The notes below the pieces were generated by a model. It had not been told where the DNA came from. It did not search any database and saw only the letters and a list, made by a program, of their open reading frames with translations. From Endomychus coccineus (lineage: Eukaryota; Arthropoda; Insecta; Coleoptera; Endomychidae): a DNA stretch of 64,000 nucleotides. The position numbers and the translations under genes were made by a program. Positions 33,337-43,803 of this stretch are shown here, piece by piece. The DNA lies in the NCBI GenBank assembly GCA_958510875.1, contig OY294069.1, positions 62,001 through 126,000 of the forward strand, in the 5' to 3' direction. Each line of letters starts with the position of its first letter. Position 1 is the first letter of the stretch.

Positions 33337-33912
33337 CACGGTCGTACATACAGGTCTGGGAACTCGAGGCTGTTTCCTATGTGAGAAGCGGGTCCACTAA
33401 GCGTCAACTGTCGCATAGTACCAAAAAGGGTAGCGCAGTAATCGAAAAGTGTTCTCTGACGTCAATCTTGACTTGTAAGCACAAGGGATACCTGCGTTTT
33501 TAGAAACAAATTACGAAACCGTGCATTGTGCCGAAATGCAAAACGGGGTACAAAAGTGTAAAGCAAGAAACTTCTGTTTTTAAAGTGCCGAAAGATGCAG
33601 AACGAAAATAGTGGATGCTTGCGATTCCGGAAAGAAATCGTTTTAACGAGGTCTTTTATGTGTGCGAGCATGTAGAACGAAAAAGGGGAAGTTATTTTCA
33701 AGGTGAGTAATACATTTTGACAAGAGTAACAGTTCTATTTCTCTCTCAAATCAGAATACTTAGTAACTTTGCTTGCGATTCCGGAAATAAATCGTTTTAC
33801 CACTTTGATCCAAGCGCTAGCTAGTGGCTGAGCGAGGGACTACGAGTTTGGCGATGCGTAAGACACCCACCCGTCAAACATACGAGTTCCCAGATCTGTA
33901 TGTACGACCGTG
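33337..33912 (+). mobile_element. P-superfamily-like element, copy 1, THAP exon
   Basis: Terminal inverted repeats of about 30 bp begin CACGGTCGTACATACAG at both ends and differ at one base. Inside, on the plus strand, a THAP-like zinc-finger segment is read: IVPKCKTGYKSVKQ, then TSVFKVPKDAE, a stop codon (TAG) and WMLAIPERNRFNEVFYVCE. The C-x-x-C-like start, tryptophan, basic stretch and final C fit the DNA-binding domain of P transposases. No RNase-H-like catalytic part remains. Copy 2 at 39477 is the same element in the opposite direction. The left flank has GAGTAAAC, and another GAGTAAAC lies 53 bp beyond the right end (33966-33973), so the target duplication is not simple here. Confidence 0.75.
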
Positions 33913-34290
33913 GTTGAACGTTTAACTCCATCCATAGATATTATATAAGTATACATCACGGTCGTGAGTAAACAAACAGGCAGCAGCTAACCTCGAAACT
34001 AAAAGTTAGGCGGGTATTTCAAAGCACTAATCTCAGACCAATAATAATTGATCAATCATTGGTATGAGGAATTGATCATTGTATCGGTATTTAGAAACGT
34101 ACTATTTTGATTCTAGTTGTACGTGTCGCCTCATATTCATTTATTCATAATTAATTAATTTTATTATTAATCTCATAACAATTATTATCTTCAAACGACA
34201 CCGCGTTAAGTTTTTCGTTGAATTTGAACTGGATTTTGAGAAAGTTAGATGTGGATACTTTAAAATAGCTTAATGTACTTCTTTTGGAGT

Positions 34291-35629
34291 GGTGGCAGCA
34301 CAGGCAATTGTTTATTGTGTAATTACATCTCGTAAAACAGGATAGTTCACACGAATGTGAAAAGATGAATCACAAACCGTAGGCGATTAGTTTTTCATGT
34401 TGTCACACGAGTATGAAATAACCAGTTTCCGCACACGAGTTATACTTTATACACCATACTTTTCCGACGACCTACTTGTTTCATCTTATAAATTAGGTAT
34501 CTATTTAATAAATTAAATTAGTAGCACAGTGAAACACCCTGATAATAAAACGTGATGAATTTATTTGTAGATTTTTTCTCTGTCGCAGCTGTCTATAATA
34601 GAGTAAATTGAGTGCGATATGAAATAAATTATTTAAAAAATGTTATATTTCAAACTACCTAGTGGGAAATACGTAATTTTCTGGGCTAGTTCCCGCTTGC
34701 GAAATATTATCGCTGTTTTATTTGTTTCAATCTAACGTTCTAACAATTGTTTAAAGAAATTCGCAACAAGAGCAGCTCTTACTGTTGTTACACATATTTT
34801 CTGTTATTCTGAATAGTTCTTCTATGACTCTGAGGATACAGGATACAGGTTCCAATGATTTAGTCGGCCGTGTGGTACAAGTGGTAACTATAATTTCGTT
34901 CGTTTCCGAGCGTATTCGAGGTTCCAAAGCGCCCCCGCGCAATAATAATAAGCGTTTGAAATCCTAGATATTTTATGAATTGATTTCATATTTCAATTAA
35001 TGTTCGGAAATAGAGAGAATAGTTCCAAATGAATATTTATACATTTCATATGTTTTAGACATACGATTTTATTATTCAGATAGAATACGTGCAATAAGTG
35101 TATGTAGATCTATTCAATATTGTCATTACAACATCTATCTAGTTAATTACCGAGATATTAATAAAATAATTTGAATTTTAATAAGTGAGAGGGGGGCTTA
35201 ATAATATTGAATAATCAGACAATAATGGACGTTAAAATTGCGATCATAGCGGCGTATCAGTCATCCACTCTCTACAAATTAAAACAAAAACTACCATCAA
35301 GCAACGTTTTCAGATATACTTTGTATTATATTTATATTTATACACATGTTGCATGTAATTATGTTTTTCAGAAAAATGATAAGATTGCCACCCCTCTCAC
35401 ATAAATAATGTGATAGTTTGTAAAACTAGCTGCCTAGTGTTAGTGTTGAATTACGTTAATAGAGATCGTATGGATAGTTATCAAGGGACGAGATGATTAA
35501 AATAAAAGTTCTAAAATGAGGAGTAAAGAGTTTGTGACAATTGCGTAGTAATAATTGTATAATTCATAAGAATATAATATGGTCTCTGCGTTCAATTCAG
35601 ACACGTGAAATTTCAATGTGACAGAGTAT
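34291..35629. other. Distal part of the duplicated T...Q locus, no gene
   Basis: Pieces resemble the 23.1-23.4 kb region in the same order, such as GCGTTTGAAAT(C/T)CTAGATA followed by ATTTCATATTTCAATTAATGTT (34950 versus 23360) and TTGAATAATCA(G/C)A(C/G)A near 35200. About 34290-34940 has no counterpart that I recognise and no gene. Short open frames near 34751-34967 and 35207-35404 have no family features. Confidence 0.5.
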
Positions 35630-35870
35630 ATTTAACGTCGATTAGCATTAAGCGAAGTAAGATGCATAAGTCGATTACGTAAATAAGTAGGCTATGCGTA
35701 AATCCTGCGATACCGCGTACCAACTACTTTATGTAACAGTTGACGATCGTAACTCTCAGATTGAAGGAAAACGCCTCGCTACAACTTTGCGATAATCAAT
35801 TTACAGTAAATAAAGCAAAAATTGTAAAAGTCTGCCATCAATGAAACTTTTCATGTTTCAAGGTTGACTA
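35630..35870. repeat. Q block, fourth locus
   Basis: It runs from CGTCGATTAGCATTAAGCG to GTCTGCCATCAATGAAACTT and matches 24275-24475 and 13590-13800. No R block follows. Confidence 0.75.
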
Positions 35871-36126
35871 CCACGTTTTATTATTTTTAAATTAGGTTTT
35901 ACTGTTTTCCTAGTTTTCATAAATCTTATTACTGCTTGATGGAAGTAGCTTAGGAGTTTTAATCAACAATGTAATTTTGAAGTTATGGGGAATGAAATTC
36001 TATTTCTGTAGATTTGTCTTGTGAATAACTGTTGTGTGGGAATTGAATTTACCAAAAATTTAAAAATCCAACAAATTGATTTCAAATCTGTTTCAGTTTC
36101 TATGAACCTTCATGTCATTATTAAAC

Positions 36127-36130
<4 letters not shown>

Positions 36131-36178
<48 letters not shown>
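36131..36178. repeat. GA microsatellite
   Basis: A pure GA run of about 24 units, roughly 50 bp beyond the stop codon of SF3B4, so it may lie in the 3' UTR or just after it. Confidence 0.97.
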
Positions 36179-36181
<3 letters not shown>

Positions 36182-36225
36182 TATAATCATATATTTTTAA
36201 ATCTTTTCATAAAGTACATGTTGTA

Positions 36226-39200
36226 TTAAAATATTTCAAAATTTGGTGGTGGTGGGGGCCCTCTAGGTGGAAATGGTGGTCTTCCAGGAATACCGAAATT
36301 TGGAGGTGGAGGTCTCCAGTTTGGTGGAGGGGGCCTACCACCAGGAGGCGGTGGTGGAAATCCACCCATAAACGGTGGGGCACCACTAGTAGGCGACGCT
36401 GGTGGACCTGGAGGTGGTAGCGGTAAATTCCCAGGAGCACCTGGCCATGGAGGTGGCATCATCCTTGGCGGTGGAGGACCGCCAGCTCCAGCTGTAAAAT
36501 GACGCTTATTTATCATTTCATCCATCAACGTCTGTATTGACGTTTTTCATTTAAAATCTCAATTTTAAAAATATGAGATTACTAAAAATAATAGGATCCT
36601 AATGATCTACTCGCCCTAGTTTTAGTTCAAGTCACAACAATGTAAGATATCCAGTTATTTATATTAGAAACAAAAGGAAGCAGAGATTATCTGGTTTATA
36701 CAAAAGAGGAGGATGGTATAAAATCAACTCTCAGGGCTCCAGTTTACTTTGAAATCGTCAGTTGACTAATAAATGACAACGTAATAATTTTATGTATTCA
36801 CTTGAACCTTCAACCATATATATATATATATCTGTATATATACATATATATGTATATATGGTATAAATGGAACGGAGATATATTTACCTGCTGGTGGCAT
36901 GGGTGGAGGTGGCGGTCGTACGCTGGTAGATGTTGTGGCTGTGGAAGCTGGCGGTGGTGGCGGTGCTCCTGGAGGAAGAGGAGGCTGTGACGGAGGCAAA
37001 GGTGGAGGGGGTATACCAGCCGGAAATCCTGATGGTGGAGGCACAGGTGGCGGCGGTGGAGGTTGTATGTTGCCGGGTGTTAACGGTGGTGGTGGCATCA
37101 TTCCAGCGATCAACACAGGTGGCGGAGGAGGGGCCATTGCCATGCCGGGAGGCATCATTCCTATCGGCGGTGCATCTGCAAATAACTGATGAGGTCGGTC
37201 TGCTTGCGACAGAGGATTTTGAGCTGCCAATAGTCTTTCTGCAGCTGAACCGTGTCGTTCTCCTTTAGAATCTTTCTTGAAAGCATACGATACTGAAATT
37301 GCTCTATTGCAGAGATATTGACCATTCATTGCTTCTATTGAAGCATCAGAAGCCTCAAAACTGGCAAAATTTATGAAAGCAAATCCCTTGGAATTGCCTG
37401 TATCTGGATCTCTCATAATCTACAAATAAACATGATATTTAACTTAACACCAACACAACCATCTTTACAAAGTAAAGTTTCACAAAAGATGATAAATGAA
37501 TTTATATTTGAAGAACTGGAAACTATTATATGATTTAGATGCAAATATTTCATTGTAAAATTTAAATTAGGAAAGTTTACCTTTGGAGTTTGTAGAATAA
37601 CACCGAATGCTGAAAAGGTATCGTACAATAACTTTTCATCTACTTCTGGGTCTAAATTGCCAATAAATATATTAGCACCTACGTCGAGATTTTTCTGATG
37701 AGCTGAAGCTTTATTGACCCTTATCGGTTTCCCATACAGTTTGATCATGTTCATTATCTTAATTGCATAATCTGCATCCTCTTCTCCCATAAATTCCACA
37801 AAGCCATAACCTTGATGCATCATTGTAACCCTATCTTTTGGCATATGTACGTTCACTGTCAAATGTTAATTGTTTATTTACCAATATGCTTTATCTCAAA
37901 TTCTATAAATTGAATAGTATAGGCAATTGTCGAGGGAACCATGAAATGTCTGATTCAAAGACATTTGTTTTTTTTGGATCATCTAAACAAGATCTCAAAA
38001 TTGTTTAGGGAATTAGAAATGAGTTCTTTTGATTTTGGTTGTTACATATATCAGACTTCTGTTCCCTTAACAATAAAGTCTATACATCACAATTACATCT
38101 ATTCATAAAATAATTTTCTAATAAAACATTTGGGGGTGATCATAATTATATGTTGAACTTTTGCCAAAATCTTATGAACCTCCATTTAGCAAATTCAGCT
38201 GTAGCATATTCAGGCACATGTCAAACAAATGATTTAATATTCCTCTTAATGAAATGTTGAAAACGAAAACGGCTTCAAGCTGTATTTATTGACAAGTTCA
38301 GAACATCTGGTGTTTTCATATTAGATACTACACTATGATTGAAATCAATATCAATCTTACGCAATGATAGTACATTCATTACCAAAATGTTAACATTGGA
38401 AATGTTTTTGTTCATATATTTGAGTTAGGAGTTTGGTGCAAGGTCAGTTGGTTAATTAAAAATGATGTTAATTATTCTTTATTACCTAACTCATAAACTG
38501 AGATGTGTATTATATTAGTGATGTTTTTCAAAAATAAATACAGTCAACTATCTCTAAGTCGACCTTCCTGAAATCAAATTTTCCTCTAACGCGAACAATT
38601 TCAATAACCGCAGCACTAGGAATACAAACTATGTGCATTTAATATTCCAATAGTCAAACTCTCCTCAATTTGAACCAATTAGTCTTTCTCATAAAATCAA
38701 AGTACACATAATTTACTATCTCTAAAAGGTGCGTCCAGAAAAATTGTGCTTACGGTACTTGTGAGTCAATCAAGTAGTGTATAAATGAAAGAGTCACAAG
38801 ACAAGCCGTGCGGGTAGCACGAGCCATCTAATTGAGAGCTGAGAGAGGATCCGTCTGGTGTGAGTAAGTCACGGAGGCTATGTGGACGGAGATTGAATTT
38901 TTTTACTGCAAGGTTGTTTTTGTCAGTATTTACATAAGTGAAAATGTCCACTTCAAAGGCAGTGCCAATAGATGAAAGAGATTATGATTTAAATTAATTG
39001 GCTAGAAGGTAAGACTGGAAAGTAGATCGCTTTTTAACATAATAAGTAAATAGAAACTAACCCAAGGGTCCTGCTTGAACGAATAATTCCCACAATAACG
39101 ATTCAGAGACCTTATCATCTAATCCTCCGACATAAATTGTAGCATCTAAAAAATACAACTGATCAGTTACGTAAAATAACGCCGGTAAATGGACAATGAT

Positions 39201-39244
39201 GACAACTTACCGCGATTTCTTTCTGCAATAGGTCCGTTCGCCAT
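36226..39244 (-). CDS. SF3B4: Splicing factor 3B subunit 4 (SF3b49/Spx), complete
   Basis: Five coding exons on the minus strand: 39211-39244, 39062-39145, 37581-37855, 36888-37419 and 36226-36491. They join in frame over GT-AG introns into 396 aa. The start [11 protein letters not shown] matches the family's MA(A)GPI(S/A)ERN. RRM1 (about residues 13-91) has RNP2 IYVGGL and RNP1 [11 protein letters not shown]2 (about 100-178) has RNP2 IFIGNL and RNP1 GFAFINF. Then comes the conserved [20 protein letters not shown] block, and a tail of about 170 residues dominated by proline, glycine and methionine. The human protein has 424 aa and the fly one about 347. SF3B4 is a nuclear subunit of the SF3b complex of U2 snRNP and contacts pre-mRNA near the branch point. 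The gene appears functional. A P-like element lies about 230 bp before the start codon. Confidence 0.96.
36825..36860. repeat. TA-rich microsatellite in SF3B4 intron 4
   Basis: Runs of TA with CTG and CATA interruptions lie just 3' of the donor of exon 4 (minus strand). Confidence 0.85.
37856..39061 (-). other. SF3B4 intron 2 (1.2 kb), gene-free
   Basis: Bounded by GTTAGT after exon 2 and TTGACAG before exon 3 on the minus strand. A segment near 38725-38990 has higher G+C and short words such as GGTGCGTCCAGAAAAATTG that look transposon-like, but I could not assign it. No coding content is supported. Confidence 0.75.
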
Positions 39245-39468
39245 GATGATAGAATTCGACTTTCCACTTCAAGTGAGACACGTACAATATCTTCTTGATA
39301 TCAATAGTCATAAATGTGATATTTTCATTATCCCTTTAGGGGCATAACTTAATCACCTCTATAAGTAATAAGTATTATAACATTTATATTTTATAACCCT
39401 ACAAAATATAACGCTAAGCCATAGAAGACATAACACTTTTACCATAGATAAGAGTTATCTTTGGCTAT
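39245..39468 (-). promoter_or_regulatory. Probable SF3B4 promoter region, squeezed by an insertion
   Basis: Only about 224 bp separate the SF3B4 ATG from the target duplication of the P-like element. No TATA box is obvious. A palindrome-like word CATAGATAAGAGTTATCTTTG lies at 39443-39463. The promoter role is inferred from position alone. Confidence 0.4.
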
Positions 39469-39476
39469 GGCTAGGC

Positions 39477-40040
39477 CACGGTCCTACATACAGATCTGGG
39501 AACTCGTATGTTTGTCATGAGTCTCTTACGCATCGCCAAACTCGTAGTCCCTCGCTCAGCCACTAGCTAGCGCTTGGATCGAAGTGGTAAAACGATTTCT
39601 TTCCGGAATCGCACGCAGTGTTACTAACTATTCTGATTTGAGAGAGGAATAGAACTGTTACTGTTGTCAAAACGTATTACTCATCTTAAAAATAACTTCC
39701 CCTTTTTCGCACACATAAAAGACCTCGTTAAAACGATTTCTTTCCGGAATCACAAGCATCCACTTTTTTCGCATTTCCGCATCTTTCGGCACTTTAAAAA
39801 CAGAAGTTTCTTGCTTTACACTTTTGTACCCCGTTTTGCATTTCGGCACAATACATTTTCGTAATTTGTTTCTAAAAACGCAAGTATTCCTTGTGTTTAC
39901 AAGTGAAGAATGACAGTTGTCAGAGAACACTTCGACTACTGCGACACCCTTTTTGGAACTACGCGACAGTTGACGCTTAGCGGAGTCACTTCTCACATAG
40001 GAAACAGCCTCGAGTTCCCAGACCTGTATGTACGACCGTG
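39477..40040 (-). mobile_element. P-superfamily-like element, copy 2, intact ends and TSD
   Basis: This 564-bp element has terminal inverted repeats of about 30 bp (CACGGTCCTACATACAG on the left; the reverse complement of the right end starts CACGGTCGTACATACAG). It has perfect 8-bp target duplications GGCTAGGC at 39469-39476 and 40041-40048. On the minus strand a frame (39667-39996) contains a THAP-like domain: CIVPKCKTGYKSVKQ, FKVPKDAEMRKKWMLVIPER and NRFNEVFYVCEKG. The expected CEKHF-type end is disrupted, so the last zinc ligand is lost. There is no catalytic domain, so it would need an enzyme supplied elsewhere. It is opposite in direction to copy 1 and near identical along most of its length. 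Confidence 0.88.
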
Positions 40041-40048
40041 GGCTAGGC

Positions 40049-41005
40049 TAACTTCAACTCACTGTCACTAGTGACCATGTTCGATGCCCCTACTCTATAG
40101 CCTCAATTCTTAACTCATCTTAACTAATATAATATATTTTATAATCTCTATGCCAATACGTACAGATTGAGTCAAATAGCCTGGTGTACTGCCAATTAAT
40201 AAGTGCGACAAAGAATTGACGCAAATGAGAATAACATGTATCACAGACCTAAAATAAAATGAGCGTGATTTATACGGCGCATGTCAGTACTCATTAACTA
40301 ACGACACACACCAGTATTTTTACTTAGAGTTGGGCTTCTCTTCTAAATATCTATAAATACCATAATCATGATACCCTCAAGTGCTATTTCTATCTCAAAT
40401 CTCAAAATCACTGTTTCAAATAAAAGGTACAAAATAGCAGTTGCTATTTGATATCTGACAAACTATGCTTCCATTGAACAGCAGTTGGTAAATAACAACA
40501 GATCGCTTAATAGCAACCCATCTCTAATTCTTAACAATTCGACCTGTGCAATGCACACTCCCCCCAAGCTAAAGCACAACAAAAGTTCTTCTGTTTATCT
40601 TATTAACAATAATGCGTCTGGCTCTCTCATACTCTCACTATAATTCTATACACCGGTCGATCTGACCCAATCTGAATAATATTGACGTCTTCTTTACTTC
40701 TCTGTATACAAACAGAATCCTTCGTGTTCACGATTTTAATAAGTAGTTAGAAAAGCTTGTTCTCTTGTTTATACACATATTCTTGTTGTTTTTTTTTTGC
40801 AGAATTATGGATTAATTCATGAGAATGTGAAAATTTATAATTATACAGAACTTTTATTGACTTATACAATCGTAATAATTGTTTTTAAAGAAAAATGGTC
40901 CAATGGTGCTGCGCTTACAATTGTTACAGTAGTAGCGTAATATGAAAATATTAAACGTTTAGGCAACACTTTTGATAAAGTTTCCGACTGCGACTAATCC
41001 GAGAT
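40049..41005. other. Unassigned intergenic DNA
   Basis: No gene, RNA or repeat was recognised between the P-like element and the Penelope-like remnant. Confidence 0.5.
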
Positions 41006-41235
41006 TTACGAAATCGATTTAGTCGATTTCAAAATGCTATGTAGGCCAAACTAGAAAGAACATTCTAACGCGGTTTAAAAAACATTTTGCCCATATGAAG
41101 AAAAATAATGGAGTTAGGCGAACATATTTTGAATACAGATTACACAATTTTTCAAGAATAACAATTATCTAGGTAATTTAGAAGGAATGGAAACGTCTAA
41201 GCGAAAAAGCTATTTAATGAAGTAATATTTATCTC
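41006..41235 (+). pseudogene. Penelope-like element, GIY-YIG C-terminal remnant
   Basis: The frame reads VYEIDLVDFK, then after a small frame change CYVGQTRKNILTRFKKHF. After another frameshift comes EHILNTDYTIFQE, then NNYLGNLEGMETSKRKSYLM. This is the order found in the GIY-YIG endonuclease end of Penelope-like retroelements (VYKI...C...YVGQT, a helix, then EH...NTDYTIFQ and a charged ending). The two cysteines before CYVGQT that are usual in these proteins are mostly lost. The reverse transcriptase is not present, so it is a 5'-truncated relic. Confidence 0.75.
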
Positions 41236-42369
41236 TAGCTGATGGTAATTGCTTAGGTACCCTATTAATTCCAAATAGTATTTAACCAGACACCTTTTCA
41301 TTTCTAATTTAGGTTACTCTGACGATGACTACTTAGGTCCTCAGTATTTTAAGTGCATAAAGTTAATTTGTGATAGTATATCCACAGAATGGACTCATTT
41401 ATAGCTCATTAAATAGTTCTAGGTAACTTTTTATATCTCCATATTATATATTTTTACCATCTTTTTCCAAAATTTTAATGAATTTTAAACAATAGTACAC
41501 CTGAGTTTCATATGTCCTTTTTTGAATGAACAGGATGCAATCTCCAAGCAACCTCTGCCTTTTCGAAGTCTTAGTAATTTTGAGGTCATCGACAACCAGT
41601 CCTTCTTAAACTATTAATTCGTTGTTATTCTTTTATACAACTTAAAGAAAAATATTCGTGTTTAGTAAACTGTAATAACACACGACAATAAAACCAAAAC
41701 TACCAACAAAACAGCTACTGAGTTGGAGGCCAAAGGAGGTAACACGTATGTTTCCTTAAAATCTGTTCCTACCTCTATTGACTATCAAGCGTATCAGATT
41801 TATTTTACGTAGTTCAACTATTCGCCAACCGATGTCAGCATCTATCAAAGATTTTATATCCCTTTACAACAAACTTTAGTATATATTGTATATTGTTTCG
41901 CCCATCGCTCGTTGAATGTTGGGAGAAAAGTTAAGTTTTGGAATTTTTCTTAAGCGTTTGGATGTTATAGCATAGAGATCAAGAGATTAGAGTGCTCGAG
42001 CAGCCAATTTCGTGACCAGCTGTAAGAAAATGTTGGGTGCTCTTTCCTTTTCTAACTTATCGGAAGAGAACCGATATATTAAAAAGAGACAGAGCACCGA
42101 AATTTCTCTTACAACCGGTCAACGCAATAGCATTACGCTTACGGGACTCGAGTACTCTATTCTTCATCTCTATAAGTCTGTTCGTTTGTGTCCCTGCTAA
42201 TGCATAGAGCAAGCTGATCAAATCAGTTAATGTCATCACAAAGCAGATAGTAGTAGCTTAGATTAGCTAAGAAGAATGACTGCAAACGAACACTTTTCGA
42301 CACAGACAACATAGCCTAGAAAATTTCCAAAAATGTACACAAATAAAAATATCAAAAATGCTATTTTTT
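41236..42369. other. Unassigned intergenic DNA
   Basis: Open frames near 42012-42239 on both strands have no family features and overlap each other. No gene is supported. Confidence 0.5.
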
Positions 42370-42890
42370 GCCTTGCAACAGATGATACATTCTCTTCTAG
42401 TTCATCTGAAGATAAAGAAATAGACGATTTGATCTAAGAAGCCATTTTAACTAATAGAAATTGTATTGAAAATTATTTTGAAGTAACAGTATTGCATGAA
42501 ACAATAACAAATGTTTCTTTGAACTGTCTGACTGTCTCTATATCCATATTTTAGGTCATATCCATGTATAACGAACAAGAATTCAAAATGCATTTCCGAC
42601 TTAGTCGTGATAAATTTCAAATGAATTTCTAATCTCTAATATATACCAAAATCTTCAGAAGAATTGAAGGCTACTTGTTGAAATGAGTTAAATATCATAA
42701 TTACTTCATCCTTGTGGTAAATTATTTGTTTGTTATTTAACATAAGATTAAATATTGACAATAAAAAGTCGATTCTGGTGTTCCTATGGTTTGCGAGTCA
42801 TCAAACCTCAGAGGTTGGAGACCGTAAAACGACAGGATCTTGTGAAGCTGTTGACATTTTTGAATTCGTTGCTTTCAATTCTATCTAGGT
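42370..42890 (+). pseudogene. PIF/Harbinger-like transposase N-terminal remnant
   Basis: The translated pieces are SSSSSEDKEIDDLI, NRNCIENYFEVTV and, after what may be an intron ending TATTTTAG at about 42552, YNEQEFKMHFRLSRDKFQMN. Near 42765-42810 the frame reads KKSILVFLWFASHQTSEVGD. PIF/Harbinger nucleases share a motif of the type (D/N)xxFxxHFRMSRxxFxxL followed by a helix beginning LxxFLWFLAxxxSxRxVADRF, which this matches. Several stops and gaps are present and the DDE catalytic part was not found, so the copy is inactive. Confidence 0.7.
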
Positions 42891-43430
42891 ACTCGAAAAG
42901 TCCGAACTATAAAGAACTCTGGTTTCAGGTTATGTAAACTATTTATAAAATGATCTGCTCTTCTTGCTCCGTCGTTTTTCGTCGAGTAGATTTAGTCTGA
43001 TCTTTTCAATCTAGAGCAATTTGCTCAACACAAATGAACAACAATTAGATCAAATGATCGACACAAACGAACACACGTTTTTCTACTAAACTAACTCTAT
43101 GCATCTCTAGCAACACAAACAAACAGACCTTATGTGTTATAGGCAACAGGAAATACCATTTTAGGTAGAGTTCTGCAACTTCACTGTTGCCGCTTGGAAA
43201 ATAGATAAATACATAGTGTGCCTGGCAAAGTCACTATTCGGATTCGCAAATCATTTGATGTGGTTACTGATTTTTATATAATTGTTTCTCATTCTATAAC
43301 ATACCCTTCGCATTTGTATGAAGATAATGAAATAAAATATTTATTTCATTATCTTTACACTGATTATCTTTACACAACTGATTAATATCCAAATAATTTT
43401 TTTTTAAGAAAATGTATAGAAACAAATTTT
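42891..43430. other. Unassigned DNA
   Basis: Probably includes degraded remainder of the Harbinger-like element. Nothing else was recognised. Confidence 0.4.
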
Positions 43431-43497
43431 CCGCTTCTGGGAATCGAGTCTACTATGTGAGAGTCAGATATCCTGCCGCACTTAGACCACAACGCCA
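43431..43497 (-). pseudogene. tRNA-Glu-like pseudogene or SINE head
   Basis: Minus strand: GTTGTGGTCTAAGTGCGGCA resembles the A box and D-arm of tRNA-Glu (TGGTCTAGTGGYTAGGA). Next is GGATATCTGACTCTCACA, like the anticodon arm with CTC, and then GACTCGATTCCC, like the B box. The variable and acceptor parts do not pair well: the 5' end (GGCGTT) and the 3' side (AGAAGCGG) do not form a good stem. It is probably a tRNA pseudogene or the head of a tRNA-derived SINE, not a working tRNA. Confidence 0.55.
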
Positions 43498-43803
43498 GTA
43501 TACATATAATTATATAAGCTGTGGAAGTACAATGTAAATTTAAGTTTATTTCAATATTTTTGTTGTTGTTGTTGAACGATTTAGTTGAAATATTGGTGAA
43601 AGCAGTTTTGAATTAACTTAAATTTACTGTGAATGTTTTGAATCGATTCAATCTATATTTTGGGTATTACGATTTTATGAAATTTTCAAAAAGGGTGTGT
43701 TCATTACACGATTTCCTTGAACAACAATAGGGTTCATTACCGAACAGCAAACAATTTTTTGTCAAGATTTCAATATGATAGGACATTTCGTTTTTGAGTT
43801 ATC

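Larger units (their letters stand above)
32950..34290. repeat. T repeat, fourth copy, interrupted
   Basis: It shares with the 21.8-24.1 kb units ATAACGGGATGCGTACC (33120), CATCAACCAGTGACGG (33269), AGTTAGGCGGGTATTTCAAA (34004) and GTTAAGTTTTTCGTTGAATTTGAA (34204). A block of about 680 bp at 33292-33973 is absent from the other T units and is an insertion. The other units act as empty-site references. Confidence 0.75.

Noticed and set aside
33337..33973. A simple P-like insertion with GAGTAAAC duplicated at its exact ends
   Set aside because: The right TIR ends at 33912, and GAGTAAAC is 53 bp further on, so the duplication does not abut the right end. I report it as complex.
34751..34967. Overlapping 60-63-codon frames on both strands
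   Set aside because: No start context, no family words, and mutual overlap.
36899..37268. Plus-strand frames rich in glycine or valine (96 and 112 codons)
   Set aside because: They are antisense shadows of the proline-rich tail of SF3B4 exon 4.
43431..43497. Functional tRNA-Glu gene
   Set aside because: The acceptor and T stems do not pair properly, so it was kept only as a pseudogene or SINE head.
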